Shown here: one piece after another, positions 8,097-16,994 of the stretch
How the letters are laid out: every line of letters starts with the position of its first letter
Position numbering within the stretch: the stretch's first letter is position 1
NCBI GenBank assembly: GCA_902826215.1
Contig: CADEDY010000015.1
Coordinates: 52,817 to 87,274, forward strand
Direction of reading: 5' to 3'
Origin: an uncultured Bacteroidota bacterium
Lineage (GTDB): Bacteria > Bacteroidota > Bacteroidia > Flavobacteriales_F > PHOS-HE28
Length of the DNA stretch: 34,458 bases
Notes under the pieces: generated by a model
The model's input: only the letters and a program-made list of their open reading frames with translations
What the model was told of the DNA's origin: nothing
Database searches by the model: none
Translations under genes and position numbers: made by a program

Positions 8097-8671
8097 AAGC
8101 CTTGACCATTCCGCTCCTGTTCATCTCATTCATGAGTGTAGCCCAGCCGGGTGACCCCTCTTTCCTGCGCCGCCTCGACCCTTGCGGCATACCACCGAAC
8201 GACACCATCGATGTCACCAGCGATGGCATCCCGGATCTGGTGATCGGCGGTTGGAGCGTGGGCACCGACGATGAACCGAGCAGCACAGGTTCATGCGCGT
8301 TGTATGTAGGCACCCTGCCCGGCACCACCCTGTTGTGTAGCACGAAACGGAACGAGCAGCGCGTGGCACACGGCTTCGCCGCGGGCGATACCGTTCCCGG
8401 GGTGGACTCCAAAGTCCAGAACGACCTACAGATCCCGCGCTTCGTCTACACCGAATGGCAGATCACCGTATGGCAATGGGGCTACGGTGGCGGCTGGATG
8501 GCACCTACTGCAACCCCCGATCTGGAAGAACAGGTCTTCGTATTCCTGACCGTTTCTCCCACCGGAAGTCACCGGGGCACCTTCACCTTGCACCCGATCG
8601 CCGACCTTCGCAGTGTGCGCGTCGTCGTAGGTGCTTTGGCGGATACGGATGTCCCCTTGATCATTCGATGA
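8093..8671 (+). CDS. Secreted family X protein, single domain (192 aa)
   Basis: This is a close relative of the protein at 3303-3908. A signal peptide ends at A-Q (residues 17-18). The signature block CGIPPNDTIDVTSDGIPDLV lies at residues 31-50. The rest aligns with its relative through LPGTTLLCS, FAAGDTVPGV, IPRFVY, QWGYGG, GTFTL and VVVGALA...LIIR. Conserved residues run the full length, so this is one family and not just a shared loop. The D-V-T-S-D-G-I-P-D spacing suggests calcium binding (inference). The start overlaps the preceding stop by four bases, and the T9SS propeller gene follows 49 bp later. Function unknown. Confidence 0.8.
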   Translation: MKALTIPLLFISFMSVAQPGDPSFLRRLDPCGIPPNDTIDVTSDGIPDLVIGGWSVGTDDEPSSTGSCALYVGTLPGTTLLCSTKRNEQRVAHGFAAGDTVPGVDSKVQNDLQIPRFVYTEWQITVWQWGYGGGWMAPTATPDLEEQVFVFLTVSPTGSHRGTFTLHPIADLRSVRVVVGALADTDVPLIIR

Positions 8672-8720
8672 ATTCGCACCACCAAAAAGCCGCTGAAGAC
8701 CCCCAACCCTCCTCGATCCC

Positions 8721-10382
8721 ATGATCCGCTCCCTGCTCGTTGTCGCTCTGATCGTTTCCAAGACGTTGCTCTTTGCCCAGTTCAACTGGCAATGGGTACG
8801 ACAATACACCAGCGAGACCCAACCATCGGTGGGTGGTCTGGTGGTCGATGCCGCAGGTAACTCGGTGGTCTGCGGCAGCTTCTATGGCGAACTGAACATC
8901 GGTGCCTTGCCCGTATTGACGAGCAATGGCCAGAGCGACCTCTATGTGGCCAAGTTCGGCCCCGATGGAACCCCGCTCTGGGTGCGCAGTGCAGGTGGCG
9001 CCAACTTTGACGATGCATTCGACGTGGCCGTGGATGGCGAAGGCCGCATCACGATCACCGGCTACTTCCAAAGTCCGAGCATCACGTTTGGCGGGACCAC
9101 GCTCAACAGACAGGGCAGCATGGATATCCTGGTGGCCCAATACGACGCGAACGGCAATGCCCTATGGGCACAGCGCTACGGCTGGTCCGCGAGCAGTGGC
9201 TTGGAATGGGGCCGCGCCATCGTGGCCGATGCCAACAACGACCTGTATGTGGCCGGCCAGTACAAGACCGCGCTGTTGGTGCCCGGGCTGCCGGACGTAC
9301 TGGCCTGCAACAACCGTGAACAGGGCTTCCTGATGAAACTGGATTCCAATGGGAACGGCATCTGGTCACTGATGCCTCAATGCACAGGAGATGACGCGCT
9401 GGGCCTGACGACCTGCGATGCGCTCGCCTTGGCACCGGACGGCAGTGTGTACCTCGGCGGTGACTTCCGTGGCGATACCGCCTACTTCGCCACCGACACC
9501 CTCCCCAACTTCATGCCCAGCGGGCAGAGCGACGATGCCTTCGTGGTGAAGTACACCCCCGCCGGCGAGGAAGTGTGGGTGCGCACCTGGGCCGGCACCA
9601 ACTACGACGAGATCCGGTCCCTAGCCACCGACAGCGAGGGCAACTTGCTGGTGGCCACCACGCGCGAAGGCGGCCACCTGATCGACGGCATCGACCTGCC
9701 GTTCGCGGGATCCAACGGCAACTACCGGATGACGCTCTGGAAGATGGACCCCGATGGCACCGCATTGTGGGGCCGTCGCGCCGGTGATACCAGCTACAAT
9801 CACGAATTCAACCACCTCGCCGTGGATGCGAACGATCATGTCTGGGCCGGTGGCTACTACCAGTCGCGTTGCACGTTCGATAACATCGTGTTCCCGAACA
9901 ATGGCAACTCCGAGTTCTATGGCCTTTTCATCGCGCATTACGATGCCGACGGTGTGGTCCAGGAGGTGTATACCGACCGTGCTCAGGGACCGCGCGGGGT
10001 GGGCGAACTTGTTTGTGATGCTGTTGGTGGTCTTTACGTGGCCGGTGCCTACACCGGTTCCATCACCTTCGCACCGCTACCCCCCTTAGTGAGTGATGCA
10101 ACCTTCCTGTTGAAGAGCGATGACCTTACGACAGGGCTGACGACCGTGGTGAGCGAACACACTTGGTCCGTGGCCCCGGTCCCAGCCGATGGGCGCTTCG
10201 TGATCACCCATCGGGAAGGAGAGGCACTCGATCGGATCCGAGTGCTCGATGCCACGGGCCGCGAGGTCCTGCGCACCACTGCACAAGCCGGATCGATCAC
10301 GATCGATTGCGCGGCTTGGGCGCCGGGCAGCTACGTGGTACACTGCGGAGACGGACGTCAACAGATCATCGTACTGCATTGA
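8721..10382 (+). CDS. T9SS-exported beta-propeller protein (553 aa)
   Basis: A signal peptide (residues 1-18, ending L-F-A-Q) leads into about 450 residues of SBBP-type repeats with recurring blocks: VDAAGNSVVCG, YVAKFGPDGTPLWVRSAGG, FDVAVDGEGRITITG, and FQSPSITFGGTTL. Such repeats fold as beta-propeller blades. The last 80 or so residues are a T9SS type A sorting domain (start VAPVPADGRFVI, then IRVLDATGREVL and a GSYVVHC strand). The protein should cross the outer membrane by T9SS and be released or anchored at the surface. Its stop overlaps the next gene's start (TGATG at 10380-10384), continuing the operon. A related architecture recurs at 16995-18431. The ligand is unknown. Confidence 0.9.
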   Translation: MIRSLLVVALIVSKTLLFAQFNWQWVRQYTSETQPSVGGLVVDAAGNSVVCGSFYGELNIGALPVLTSNGQSDLYVAKFGPDGTPLWVRSAGGANFDDAFDVAVDGEGRITITGYFQSPSITFGGTTLNRQGSMDILVAQYDANGNALWAQRYGWSASSGLEWGRAIVADANNDLYVAGQYKTALLVPGLPDVLACNNREQGFLMKLDSNGNGIWSLMPQCTGDDALGLTTCDALALAPDGSVYLGGDFRGDTAYFATDTLPNFMPSGQSDDAFVVKYTPAGEEVWVRTWAGTNYDEIRSLATDSEGNLLVATTREGGHLIDGIDLPFAGSNGNYRMTLWKMDPDGTALWGRRAGDTSYNHEFNHLAVDANDHVWAGGYYQSRCTFDNIVFPNNGNSEFYGLFIAHYDADGVVQEVYTDRAQGPRGVGELVCDAVGGLYVAGAYTGSITFAPLPPLVSDATFLLKSDDLTTGLTTVVSEHTWSVAPVPADGRFVITHREGEALDRIRVLDATGREVLRTTAQAGSITIDCAAWAPGSYVVHCGDGRQQIIVLH

Positions 10383-11584
10383 TGGCAAGCCTTCGCCAAC
10401 ATGCGTTGCTTCCGCGGAGGGTCCTTCTCCTTACGCTGGCCTTCGCGCTTGTGCACCATGCCCGTGCCCAAACCGACCGCATCATCCCCGGCCATCCGCC
10501 TGATGAATACGTGGACGTTACCGGCGACAGCATTGCAGATCTACTGATCACCACTAGAACGATCCACATCGCCGATCCTGAGCAACCCGGCTACTTGGGC
10601 AAGCACCTGTTGGGCGTGCGCACGCTCAGCGGCAACGCCATCCTGATGTGGAACACACCCAGCAACCGGCGCTGGTACACGCTGGAGGACAGCACACGAC
10701 TGGATACTGGCCTGCTCGCTGCGCGCATCAACTTCAAGCAACTGAGCTGGACCGACGAGGACCACCCCACGGAGTTCTGGCTGCTGGAGCGTCCGTTCGG
10801 CCCGGCGATAACGAAGGACCAGGACGGTTGGTACGGCACGGGCGATCATCACGACGGGCGCACGCTGGTGCTGCGTAGCGCGAACCACCTCGGCACGAGC
10901 GTCGCGGCCTTCGCGTTCGAGCTGCCCTATCCTTATGGACGCGTGGTGATCAAGGCGAAGCATGTGGTGCGTGTACCGAACGGCTATGGTGAGGAAGGCG
11001 ACCTCATCGTGCTCAAGCGCGAACCCCAGGAACCGCCCTTCGACTTCGGCCATGAACCAGCGGAGCCGCAGGTGATCATCCCGTCTGGCATCCCGCCGGA
11101 GGAACGAGTCAACCTGAACGGCGACGAGGTGGATGACCTGGTGATCACGGGCCATTTGGAGAATTGGCCTGGCATGAAAGAACGGAACGAGTTCGTCCGC
11201 GGCATTTCTCCGCTGCAGGGCACCATGCTGTTGATGACCCGCGAGCGCTGGGGCGCGTTGGGTTTCTTCCGCCTACGCGAAGGGGAAGTGCTTACGCCGG
11301 AGCGCTTGGCGAATGGCCTGGCGGGGAACTTGTTCGATTGGGTCCCAGCCGATGGTGAGCGTGTGTTCTTCCCGGTCTTGTCCCAACCGGTCGTGATGCC
11401 CGAAAACTCCTGGGGATGGGCGCACGATGCGGAGGCATTGGAGGGTGCACTGGTCTTCCGTACCCTGGAATACGGCCGACCGATCATCGGCACCCTGGAG
11501 ATCGTCAGCGATGTGCCGGGCGGGGAACTCGGCGTGCGGGCGCAGAACTGGGTAGAGGAAGGCGAAGTGTTGAAAATGGAGTGA
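10382..11584 (+). CDS. Secreted family X protein with two domains (400 aa)
   Basis: The start at 10382 gives a signal peptide ending near A-R-A-Q (residues 27-30). Two family X domains follow. The first opens with PPDEYVDVTGDSIADLLI (residues 39-56), the second with PPEERVNLNGDEVDDLVI (238-255). Each continues with a short L-x-G-x-x-L-M strand (RTLSGNAILMW and SPLQGTMLLMT), a middle section, and a GR-x-I/V strand near its end. The linker between them is rich in Pro and Glu (about 212-230). Both domains are more diverged from the single-domain relatives than those are from each other. The gene overlaps the T9SS propeller stop codon, so it is the last gene of the four-gene run. No sorting domain is visible, so the route beyond the periplasm is unclear. 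Confidence 0.75.
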   Translation: MASLRQHALLPRRVLLLTLAFALVHHARAQTDRIIPGHPPDEYVDVTGDSIADLLITTRTIHIADPEQPGYLGKHLLGVRTLSGNAILMWNTPSNRRWYTLEDSTRLDTGLLAARINFKQLSWTDEDHPTEFWLLERPFGPAITKDQDGWYGTGDHHDGRTLVLRSANHLGTSVAAFAFELPYPYGRVVIKAKHVVRVPNGYGEEGDLIVLKREPQEPPFDFGHEPAEPQVIIPSGIPPEERVNLNGDEVDDLVITGHLENWPGMKERNEFVRGISPLQGTMLLMTRERWGALGFFRLREGEVLTPERLANGLAGNLFDWVPADGERVFFPVLSQPVVMPENSWGWAHDAEALEGALVFRTLEYGRPIIGTLEIVSDVPGGELGVRAQNWVEEGEVLKME

Positions 11585-11646
11585 GCGCTGAGGGTTGACC
11601 GCCCACGCACAGGTGACCGATCGGTCCAATTTCGAAGTCCTTCGGA

Positions 11647-12819
11647 TCACCGCTCCTTCTCCCCAAGGGTCCGGTTCAAGAAGAACTGTTCCTGGAATCG
11701 TTCGCGCGGGAATTCCGTTCCTGTCCGCAAGGCATGGAAGAACGCTTCGATCAGTTGAAGGTGTGCAGCATAGAGCGCGACCTGCTCGGCCATGGCTACA
11801 CTATCGGGTTGCGGAAAACGATCGCGGTGGAAGTGGCGCAAGAGGAAAGCACTGGTGTAGCTCTCGTGTCCGAAGGGCTCCTTGGCTGATACGTGCAAAC
11901 CCGCTGCACAGCTCGCGGCGAAGAAGGCGAAAGGCGCATCGACCTGCGTGTTGGCCATCAACAGCACAGGCATGGGGATGTATTGCTCGCGCGTCACCAA
12001 GGCATCGTATACCGAAGCCCATTTGTCCTTGATCTCGTTGGTGTCGGTCTTGGCTTCGATGGTCGTCTCCAAGCTGACGAAAGCCTTCACCGGTCCGGGT
12101 TCGTGCAGGGCACACCACCCCATTTGCGCGCCCCAGCTGTGGCCGATGAAGAAGACACTATCACTCGTGGTGAGGGTACGCGCATAACGCACCACTTCGC
12201 GCAGCGCACGCGGATCGTTGGCGAAGCCTTCCATGCCGTAAGGTGCATCGGCATGAGGCCAGTGGAAGTTCGCAGACACGAAGTCGTAGCCGCGCGATGA
12301 GAAGTACTCGGCCATCGCCACGTTCTCGTCGCTCGCCCCCTGTGAGCCGTGATGATAGACGATCACCGGCGCAGTTGACCGCCGTGTGGGCTGTGCGCGA
12401 TGGCTGCGCGTCGGCGTGGTCATGACCTGCGCCAATACTTCATCGTACGACACGGCGTAGTCGATCGCCTCGTAGTCAGGGAAGGACTCCTTGAGGTCAT
12501 ATGCGATGAACATGGTGTCCATCTGATCGCGAAGTGCGGCATACACTGGACCCAGTTCATCGGGCACTGAACGTTCGCGCAAAGCACCATAGGTCAACGC
12601 AGGTCCTGCCTGCTTTCCCTTCAGCGAGAACCAGTGCTGCACGAAGAGCGGTGCAGGTCCACTGTATCCGTAGTCTGAGAAGCCTTCAGTTGGGTTGAAG
12701 AGAACGGTATCCGCAAAACCCACGTCCATTGCGCCCAACGGCACCTCGAGTTCAAAGGCGATCTGCGCCGAGGCCATGGGCGCTACAAGGATGAATACAC
12801 TTGCTAGTGAACGATGCAT
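11647..12819 (-). CDS. Exported alpha/beta hydrolase, dienelactone/PAF-acetylhydrolase-like (390 aa)
   Basis: A signal peptide covers residues 1-19 (MHRSLASVFILVAPMASAQ), so this is a periplasmic or secreted serine hydrolase, most likely an esterase. The hydrolase core has an oxyanion-type VIVYHHGSQGASDEN segment (about 152-166), SANFHWPHAD, and the nucleophile elbow FIGHSWGAQMG with Ser228. A later MPVLLMANTQVDAPF segment is where the acid residue is expected and FGHESYTSAFLLRHFH offers the His. The N-terminal 140 residues before the core include a YGALRERSVP stretch of unclear role. The start at 12819 was chosen over the one 21 bp upstream because it begins directly with the signal. It converges with the end of the family X operon. 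Substrate unknown. Confidence 0.8.
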   Translation of the reverse strand: MHRSLASVFILVAPMASAQIAFELEVPLGAMDVGFADTVLFNPTEGFSDYGYSGPAPLFVQHWFSLKGKQAGPALTYGALRERSVPDELGPVYAALRDQMDTMFIAYDLKESFPDYEAIDYAVSYDEVLAQVMTTPTRSHRAQPTRRSTAPVIVYHHGSQGASDENVAMAEYFSSRGYDFVSANFHWPHADAPYGMEGFANDPRALREVVRYARTLTTSDSVFFIGHSWGAQMGWCALHEPGPVKAFVSLETTIEAKTDTNEIKDKWASVYDALVTREQYIPMPVLLMANTQVDAPFAFFAASCAAGLHVSAKEPFGHESYTSAFLLRHFHRDRFPQPDSVAMAEQVALYAAHLQLIEAFFHALRTGTEFPRERFQEQFFLNRTLGEKER

Positions 12820-12954
12820 GGAGATGCGTGCAACGGGCACAAGTTCGGGAACGGGGACGAATGTCCGCTTTGTTCAGCGTGCACGACCTTCTCCGAACGG
12901 TCGGCAACCAGGTGCAGTACTACTTGCGGAAAACACGCCGCGGGTTGGAACCGG

Positions 12955-13500
12955 CTATTCCTTCACCAACCGGACCGTACCAAGGGTCTTCCCCACAACA
13001 TCCTTGATGCATACGGTGTACATCCCAACATCAAGGCCGGTGAGTTCGATGCTCGACGCAAGTAATGATCCACTTCGCACATCCACTCCCAAGGCGTCCA
13101 CGAGCACATAGCGCGCATTGGTCGGCCACGTCCCTTGGATGCGTACGACATCGGGTGACGGGTTCGGGAAGGGAACGAGTTCCTCACGCGCAGGCTTCAG
13201 CACTGGAACGGACATCGACAGGTCACACGTCGTGCTACCGAATGGATAGATGTTCTCACCGTTCGCACTATGGCACGTCAGTTCATCACTTCATTCGAAC
13301 AGTGGCGCCAGCCCATCGACCGGGTTGAGACCGTACATGGAACCCACGCCTTCTATGATGGTGCAATACGCCGAGTCCTGCGTGGAATGCATCGGACAAT
13401 AGACCATTGGTTGACACGGGCAAGGTTCTCCTGTGGTGGTACGGATCAGCATACCTGTCTCGTCCACACCCTTTGGTCTTGACCAGTGGCCGAAAGAACC
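12955..13500 (-). pseudogene. Decayed T9SS exoprotein gene, C-terminal part with in-frame TGA
   Basis: The minus-strand frame from 13500 down to 12955 reads as continuous protein except for one TGA at 13291-13293. Upstream of it the reading includes MHSTQDSAYCTIIEGVGS, MYGLNPVDGLAPLFE; downstream it resumes with SDELTCHSANGENIYPFGS and then a complete T9SS type A domain (PFPNPSPDVVRIQG, YVLVDALGVDV, GMYTVCIKD, VRLVKE). A TGG tryptophan codon at the TGA would restore the frame by one base change. The 5' end is missing: a TAA at 13501-13503 precedes the frame and the end of the next gene lies 40 bp beyond. A short product could still start at the ATG at 13215, but it would have a sorting domain and no signal peptide. 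Most likely a dying secreted-protein gene. Confidence 0.75.
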
Positions 13501-13542
13501 TTACGCGTAAAGTCCATTCCCTGATAGCGGAAGCATACTTGG

Positions 13543-16191
13543 TTACCGCGCCCGCACCAATCGACGATACCCCACATGACCATCCATCGTCCGCAGTTCG
13601 AGCACGTAGCTACCCGCTGCCACATTGTTCAGCTGCAATTGGTGCACGGTGTTCGTTCCTGATCGGCCTTGAAGAAGCTGCCGACCATCGCTTGAGTAGA
13701 GGACATACTGGACGACGGAAGAACCAGTTCGCAGGGTAAGCTCATCGATGAAAGGGTTCGGGCCGACCTGCACCTCCGCTAGTAGTCCTTCGGCGATACC
13801 GGAACAGACCTCCACTTCCAGCGCCAGATCGTTGACCACCGGACATGCGAACTCCTGCGTGATGAATTCCTGGAAGCGTATATCGTGCGGTGTGGTGACA
13901 CCGGTGACGTGCGCGCTGCCGCCTGCATAGACGTCGGTCCACATGTACTGGATGGTCGGGTACAGGATATCCTCGCCACCTGCCTGTGGGATCAAGATGA
14001 AGGTGTACGTGGAGCCGGCATACATGTTGAGCCCCGTCGCGGTGGCGAACTGAGCCGGAAACAGATCGGTGGTCACGGTGTCCTGCCAAAGCAGTGTACC
14101 ATTCGGCCCGGCCCCATCACGCAGTTGGAACACGAGTGTTCGCTCCAGCCCATAGAGTTCAACGAACATGGCAATACCCGCAAGTGCTCCGGTTTGTTGC
14201 GCCACGAAGCTCTGCCACACCACGGAATCCGGCGCAAGGAATCCGTTCACACCAAAGCTGAACGGAGCGCAAAGTTGATCGGCGAAGGTGATGGAATCCA
14301 ACAGACCATCGTAGCTGTGCTCGATCGTGTGCGTACCTGTCATGAGGGCCTGTGGATCGAGTTCGACCAGCGGAACGCCATCCACCGTGAACGTGCCCAA
14401 TGCGGGTTCGGCCATCAATAGGAAGGGTTCATCCGCCGAACAGACCGAGGAGGGAATCTGGGCGTATGAAAAGTCGACCGGAACACTAACGATCAGAGCC
14501 TGATCGAGCGTGTCGGTGCAGGTGTTCATCGTGTAGATGTGCTGCACCAGATGATCGCCGGTGCTCAACTCAGATGGCACCAATTGGTTGGCCGTCTCCC
14601 CATCCAACAGGAACTGACTGTTCGAGACCGTGGTCAGGTCCACTGCGAAAGGAATGGCCCTGCCGTCGTCCTGGCAAGCCGCCACTGGCAAATTCAGTAT
14701 AGGCAGGTCCGGCACTTGGTACAGGTCGTACAAACGGGTCACCATTTGGCAGGGTGCCTCACCGAATACCCACGTACGGAACTCGACATCGTACACGCCC
14801 AAATTGCTCGTGCCTTCATTGTATACGCTACCAGGCGTCATCACCGCAAATGGCATATCACCGGTCAAGATGAAGGTGAACAGATCACCTGTGGTTTGCA
14901 TGATCCCCGGAGGTAGGTCGAAGCGGACCCATGCCGTGTCAGTGGTCGGATACGCAACAGTACCATCGTACAGCAAGGTGGTGTCCGCGTCCACGCCCGC
15001 ATAGAAGCGCAATCTGTATGTGATGGCCCCACTAGCTGTGACATTCACTTCCATTGCGCGCAGTTCGGCATCCTCATCGGCTCGCAGGGTCTGGCGTGCA
15101 CTATCAGTCGGGTATGCTATGTGCCCAATTGGCAGTGGGTTGCCAGCGATGCACGACTGGTCCACTTGCTCCAGGAGATCCACCGGCGATTCATTCGGCA
15201 TATAGCTCACATAGTAACCACCTCCAGGGTTGGGCGAATTGTACAACGTGTTGCCGACCACGAAGGGTCCTTCGAAGAAACCCGGACCCGGAGAGGCTGA
15301 AAGCGTGAAGGACCCGGCATTGGCACATATCAAGGTCGGGAACGGATCGATGGTGATGGACACCGTGGTGCGGCGCAATGCTGCTAGATAATTGTCCGCG
15401 AGGAAGCGCATGATCTGCCCTTGCTGGGGGGTGATCGAATCCTGAAGGCAGGTTGAATTGCTCATGATGTTCGTGAGCGGTGGATCGTATACATCCCCGT
15501 TCGCATCCGTAGCATTGCCGATGTACGCGCAGGTGGTGGGGTCGATATCAGCCGCATTGAAGATGCCCGGATCGGCCGGTGTGTCGCAGAGCAGATCACC
15601 AGTGGTGCTGCAGTCGCTACCGTCCACCAGTTCCGGACTCGATGGATCGTTGGTGTGCACCAGACCGAATAAATGACCCAACTCGTGAGCGAGCACATGA
15701 GGGCGTGCGTGAGGCGCCATGATCACGATGTCACCAGCGGCTCCACCCTCGAGCCCAAGCGATGTGAAGTTGACGTAAAAGATGGTAATGAACCCACGTT
15801 CGCGATTCGCGAATAGCGGACCTGCATCGCCGGTGCTCGTGTTCCAGATCAGCGGATCGGCCACCACGCTCGGTGGTGCGCACAGGTGGAATTGGATCCC
15901 AACGCCACAACGATCGAAGACCTCGTTGGTGAAATCCAGATCGCGTTGGATGCGCCCTGGTGTCGTTGCCAGCTGCAGGCTACCGGCACCATCGTCCTGC
16001 GCTGCGATCACGACCTTGACCCGCATGTACCGTACCACATCACGCTGGTCATTGGCTTGCAACGCGCGCTGGATCAGGCTGGCATCGTGTATTTGGGTTG
16101 TCGCGCACGTCTGCGCATGTTGTCCAGCAGCCGAACGAAATGCGACGGAAAGCAACAACAGAGCACATGTCTTGGAAAAAGTGGTGTTCAT
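13543..16191 (-). CDS. T9SS-exported M43-type zinc metalloprotease (882 aa)
   Basis: It is predicted to be a surface or secreted protease of the pappalysin/cytophagalysin (M43) group. The zinc site is AHELGHLFGLVH, with His169, Glu170, His173 and His179. It is followed by the family's Cys-bounded DLLCDTPADPGIF and the Met-turn NIMSNST, then a Q-x-x-x-M-R-F helix. A signal peptide is present at about residues 1-23 when the ATG at 16191 is used; the longer frame start adds 24 residues with no signal character. After the protease domain (to about residue 290) come several beta-rich modules, including one with IAYPTDSARQTLRADEDAEL. The T9SS type A domain forms the last 75 residues (VGPNPFIDELTLR, YVLYSSDGRQLLQG, GSYVLELR). 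The zymogen form and substrates cannot be read from the sequence. Confidence 0.9.
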   Translation of the reverse strand: MNTTFSKTCALLLLSVAFRSAAGQHAQTCATTQIHDASLIQRALQANDQRDVVRYMRVKVVIAAQDDGAGSLQLATTPGRIQRDLDFTNEVFDRCGVGIQFHLCAPPSVVADPLIWNTSTGDAGPLFANRERGFITIFYVNFTSLGLEGGAAGDIVIMAPHARPHVLAHELGHLFGLVHTNDPSSPELVDGSDCSTTGDLLCDTPADPGIFNAADIDPTTCAYIGNATDANGDVYDPPLTNIMSNSTCLQDSITPQQGQIMRFLADNYLAALRRTTVSITIDPFPTLICANAGSFTLSASPGPGFFEGPFVVGNTLYNSPNPGGGYYVSYMPNESPVDLLEQVDQSCIAGNPLPIGHIAYPTDSARQTLRADEDAELRAMEVNVTASGAITYRLRFYAGVDADTTLLYDGTVAYPTTDTAWVRFDLPPGIMQTTGDLFTFILTGDMPFAVMTPGSVYNEGTSNLGVYDVEFRTWVFGEAPCQMVTRLYDLYQVPDLPILNLPVAACQDDGRAIPFAVDLTTVSNSQFLLDGETANQLVPSELSTGDHLVQHIYTMNTCTDTLDQALIVSVPVDFSYAQIPSSVCSADEPFLLMAEPALGTFTVDGVPLVELDPQALMTGTHTIEHSYDGLLDSITFADQLCAPFSFGVNGFLAPDSVVWQSFVAQQTGALAGIAMFVELYGLERTLVFQLRDGAGPNGTLLWQDTVTTDLFPAQFATATGLNMYAGSTYTFILIPQAGGEDILYPTIQYMWTDVYAGGSAHVTGVTTPHDIRFQEFITQEFACPVVNDLALEVEVCSGIAEGLLAEVQVGPNPFIDELTLRTGSSVVQYVLYSSDGRQLLQGRSGTNTVHQLQLNNVAAGSYVLELRTMDGHVGYRRLVRAR

Positions 16192-16994
16192 GGGAAAGTG
16201 ACGCAGATCCGGGAACTGGCGTTGTCCTGTACACAGCTCTTGAATGGATATGTGCCCTATCAAGCATTCATACGTGAAGACCTACACTAAAGCTTGCGCA
16301 TGCATTCGCCTGTGGACATGATCCTGGAGGCCGCAACGCGCGATCGACCGATGCGTGCGAGTCGACTCGCGGTGGACAGAAATTTCGGCGCTATTCTCAT
16401 TACCGGGTAGAAAGGATCCGGACGCTACGCAGTACCAAGTCGGATCAATCTATCGGAAACCGCGCTCCCTGCAATGCGCACTCTGTTCTTCGATGTATCC
16501 CGGGCAGGCCGCTGCTTTCGTGCAACGCAGGTCAGACCTGTTCTTGCGCAGGTGAGGGCGCCAATTGATCAGTTCAACCGTGCCAATGCGACCAATTATC
16601 GTGTAGCAGTTTCATGACCGCCCCACCTTCCCTTCCTGCCTCCGGAAATCGACCCCGACTTTCTTGGAGTCCGGCCACACCACTGGCTCTTATGACCCAA
16701 TGGTCCCGGACTGCATCAACGCAACCAACTACGAGAGACGCAATGAGGCCAGTTCAACCAATTGGCCTTCGACACCAGCCTGTGGATGCTGGGAACTGGC
16801 CACTAGGAAACCCTTGCCTTCGCGCTGGATCGATCGAGGCCTGTTGTGGTCGATACGTTCGGTCTTGCTTTGTGCGATCCCCTTTGCGAATGCAAAGAAT
16901 GCAAGAAGCATCCGATCACCGTACGTGGAATACGGTGGTTACCGTATGGCGCGGAATACCTCGTCGCCCAAAATTTGCCGCAAATACCCACCCC
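16192..16994. other. Large gap with possible gene debris
   Basis: About 800 bp separate two divergent T9SS genes. No complete gene is convincing. On the plus strand, short pieces look protein-like in different frames. One at about 16474-16617 would give a 47-residue peptide starting MRTLFFDVSRAG. Another, around 16670-16800, includes DPMVPDCINATNYERRN and CGCWEL. None has a plausible start and length, and the frames do not connect without indels. The simplest reading is a decayed secreted-protein gene plus promoters. An AAAATTTG element at about 16973-16980 could serve the downstream gene. No clear repeat or terminator was seen. Confidence 0.35.

Noticed and set aside
11613..11628. 12-bp palindrome GACCGATCGGTC between convergent genes
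   Set aside because: It has no T tract or other terminator feature and short palindromes of this type are expected by chance in this base composition.
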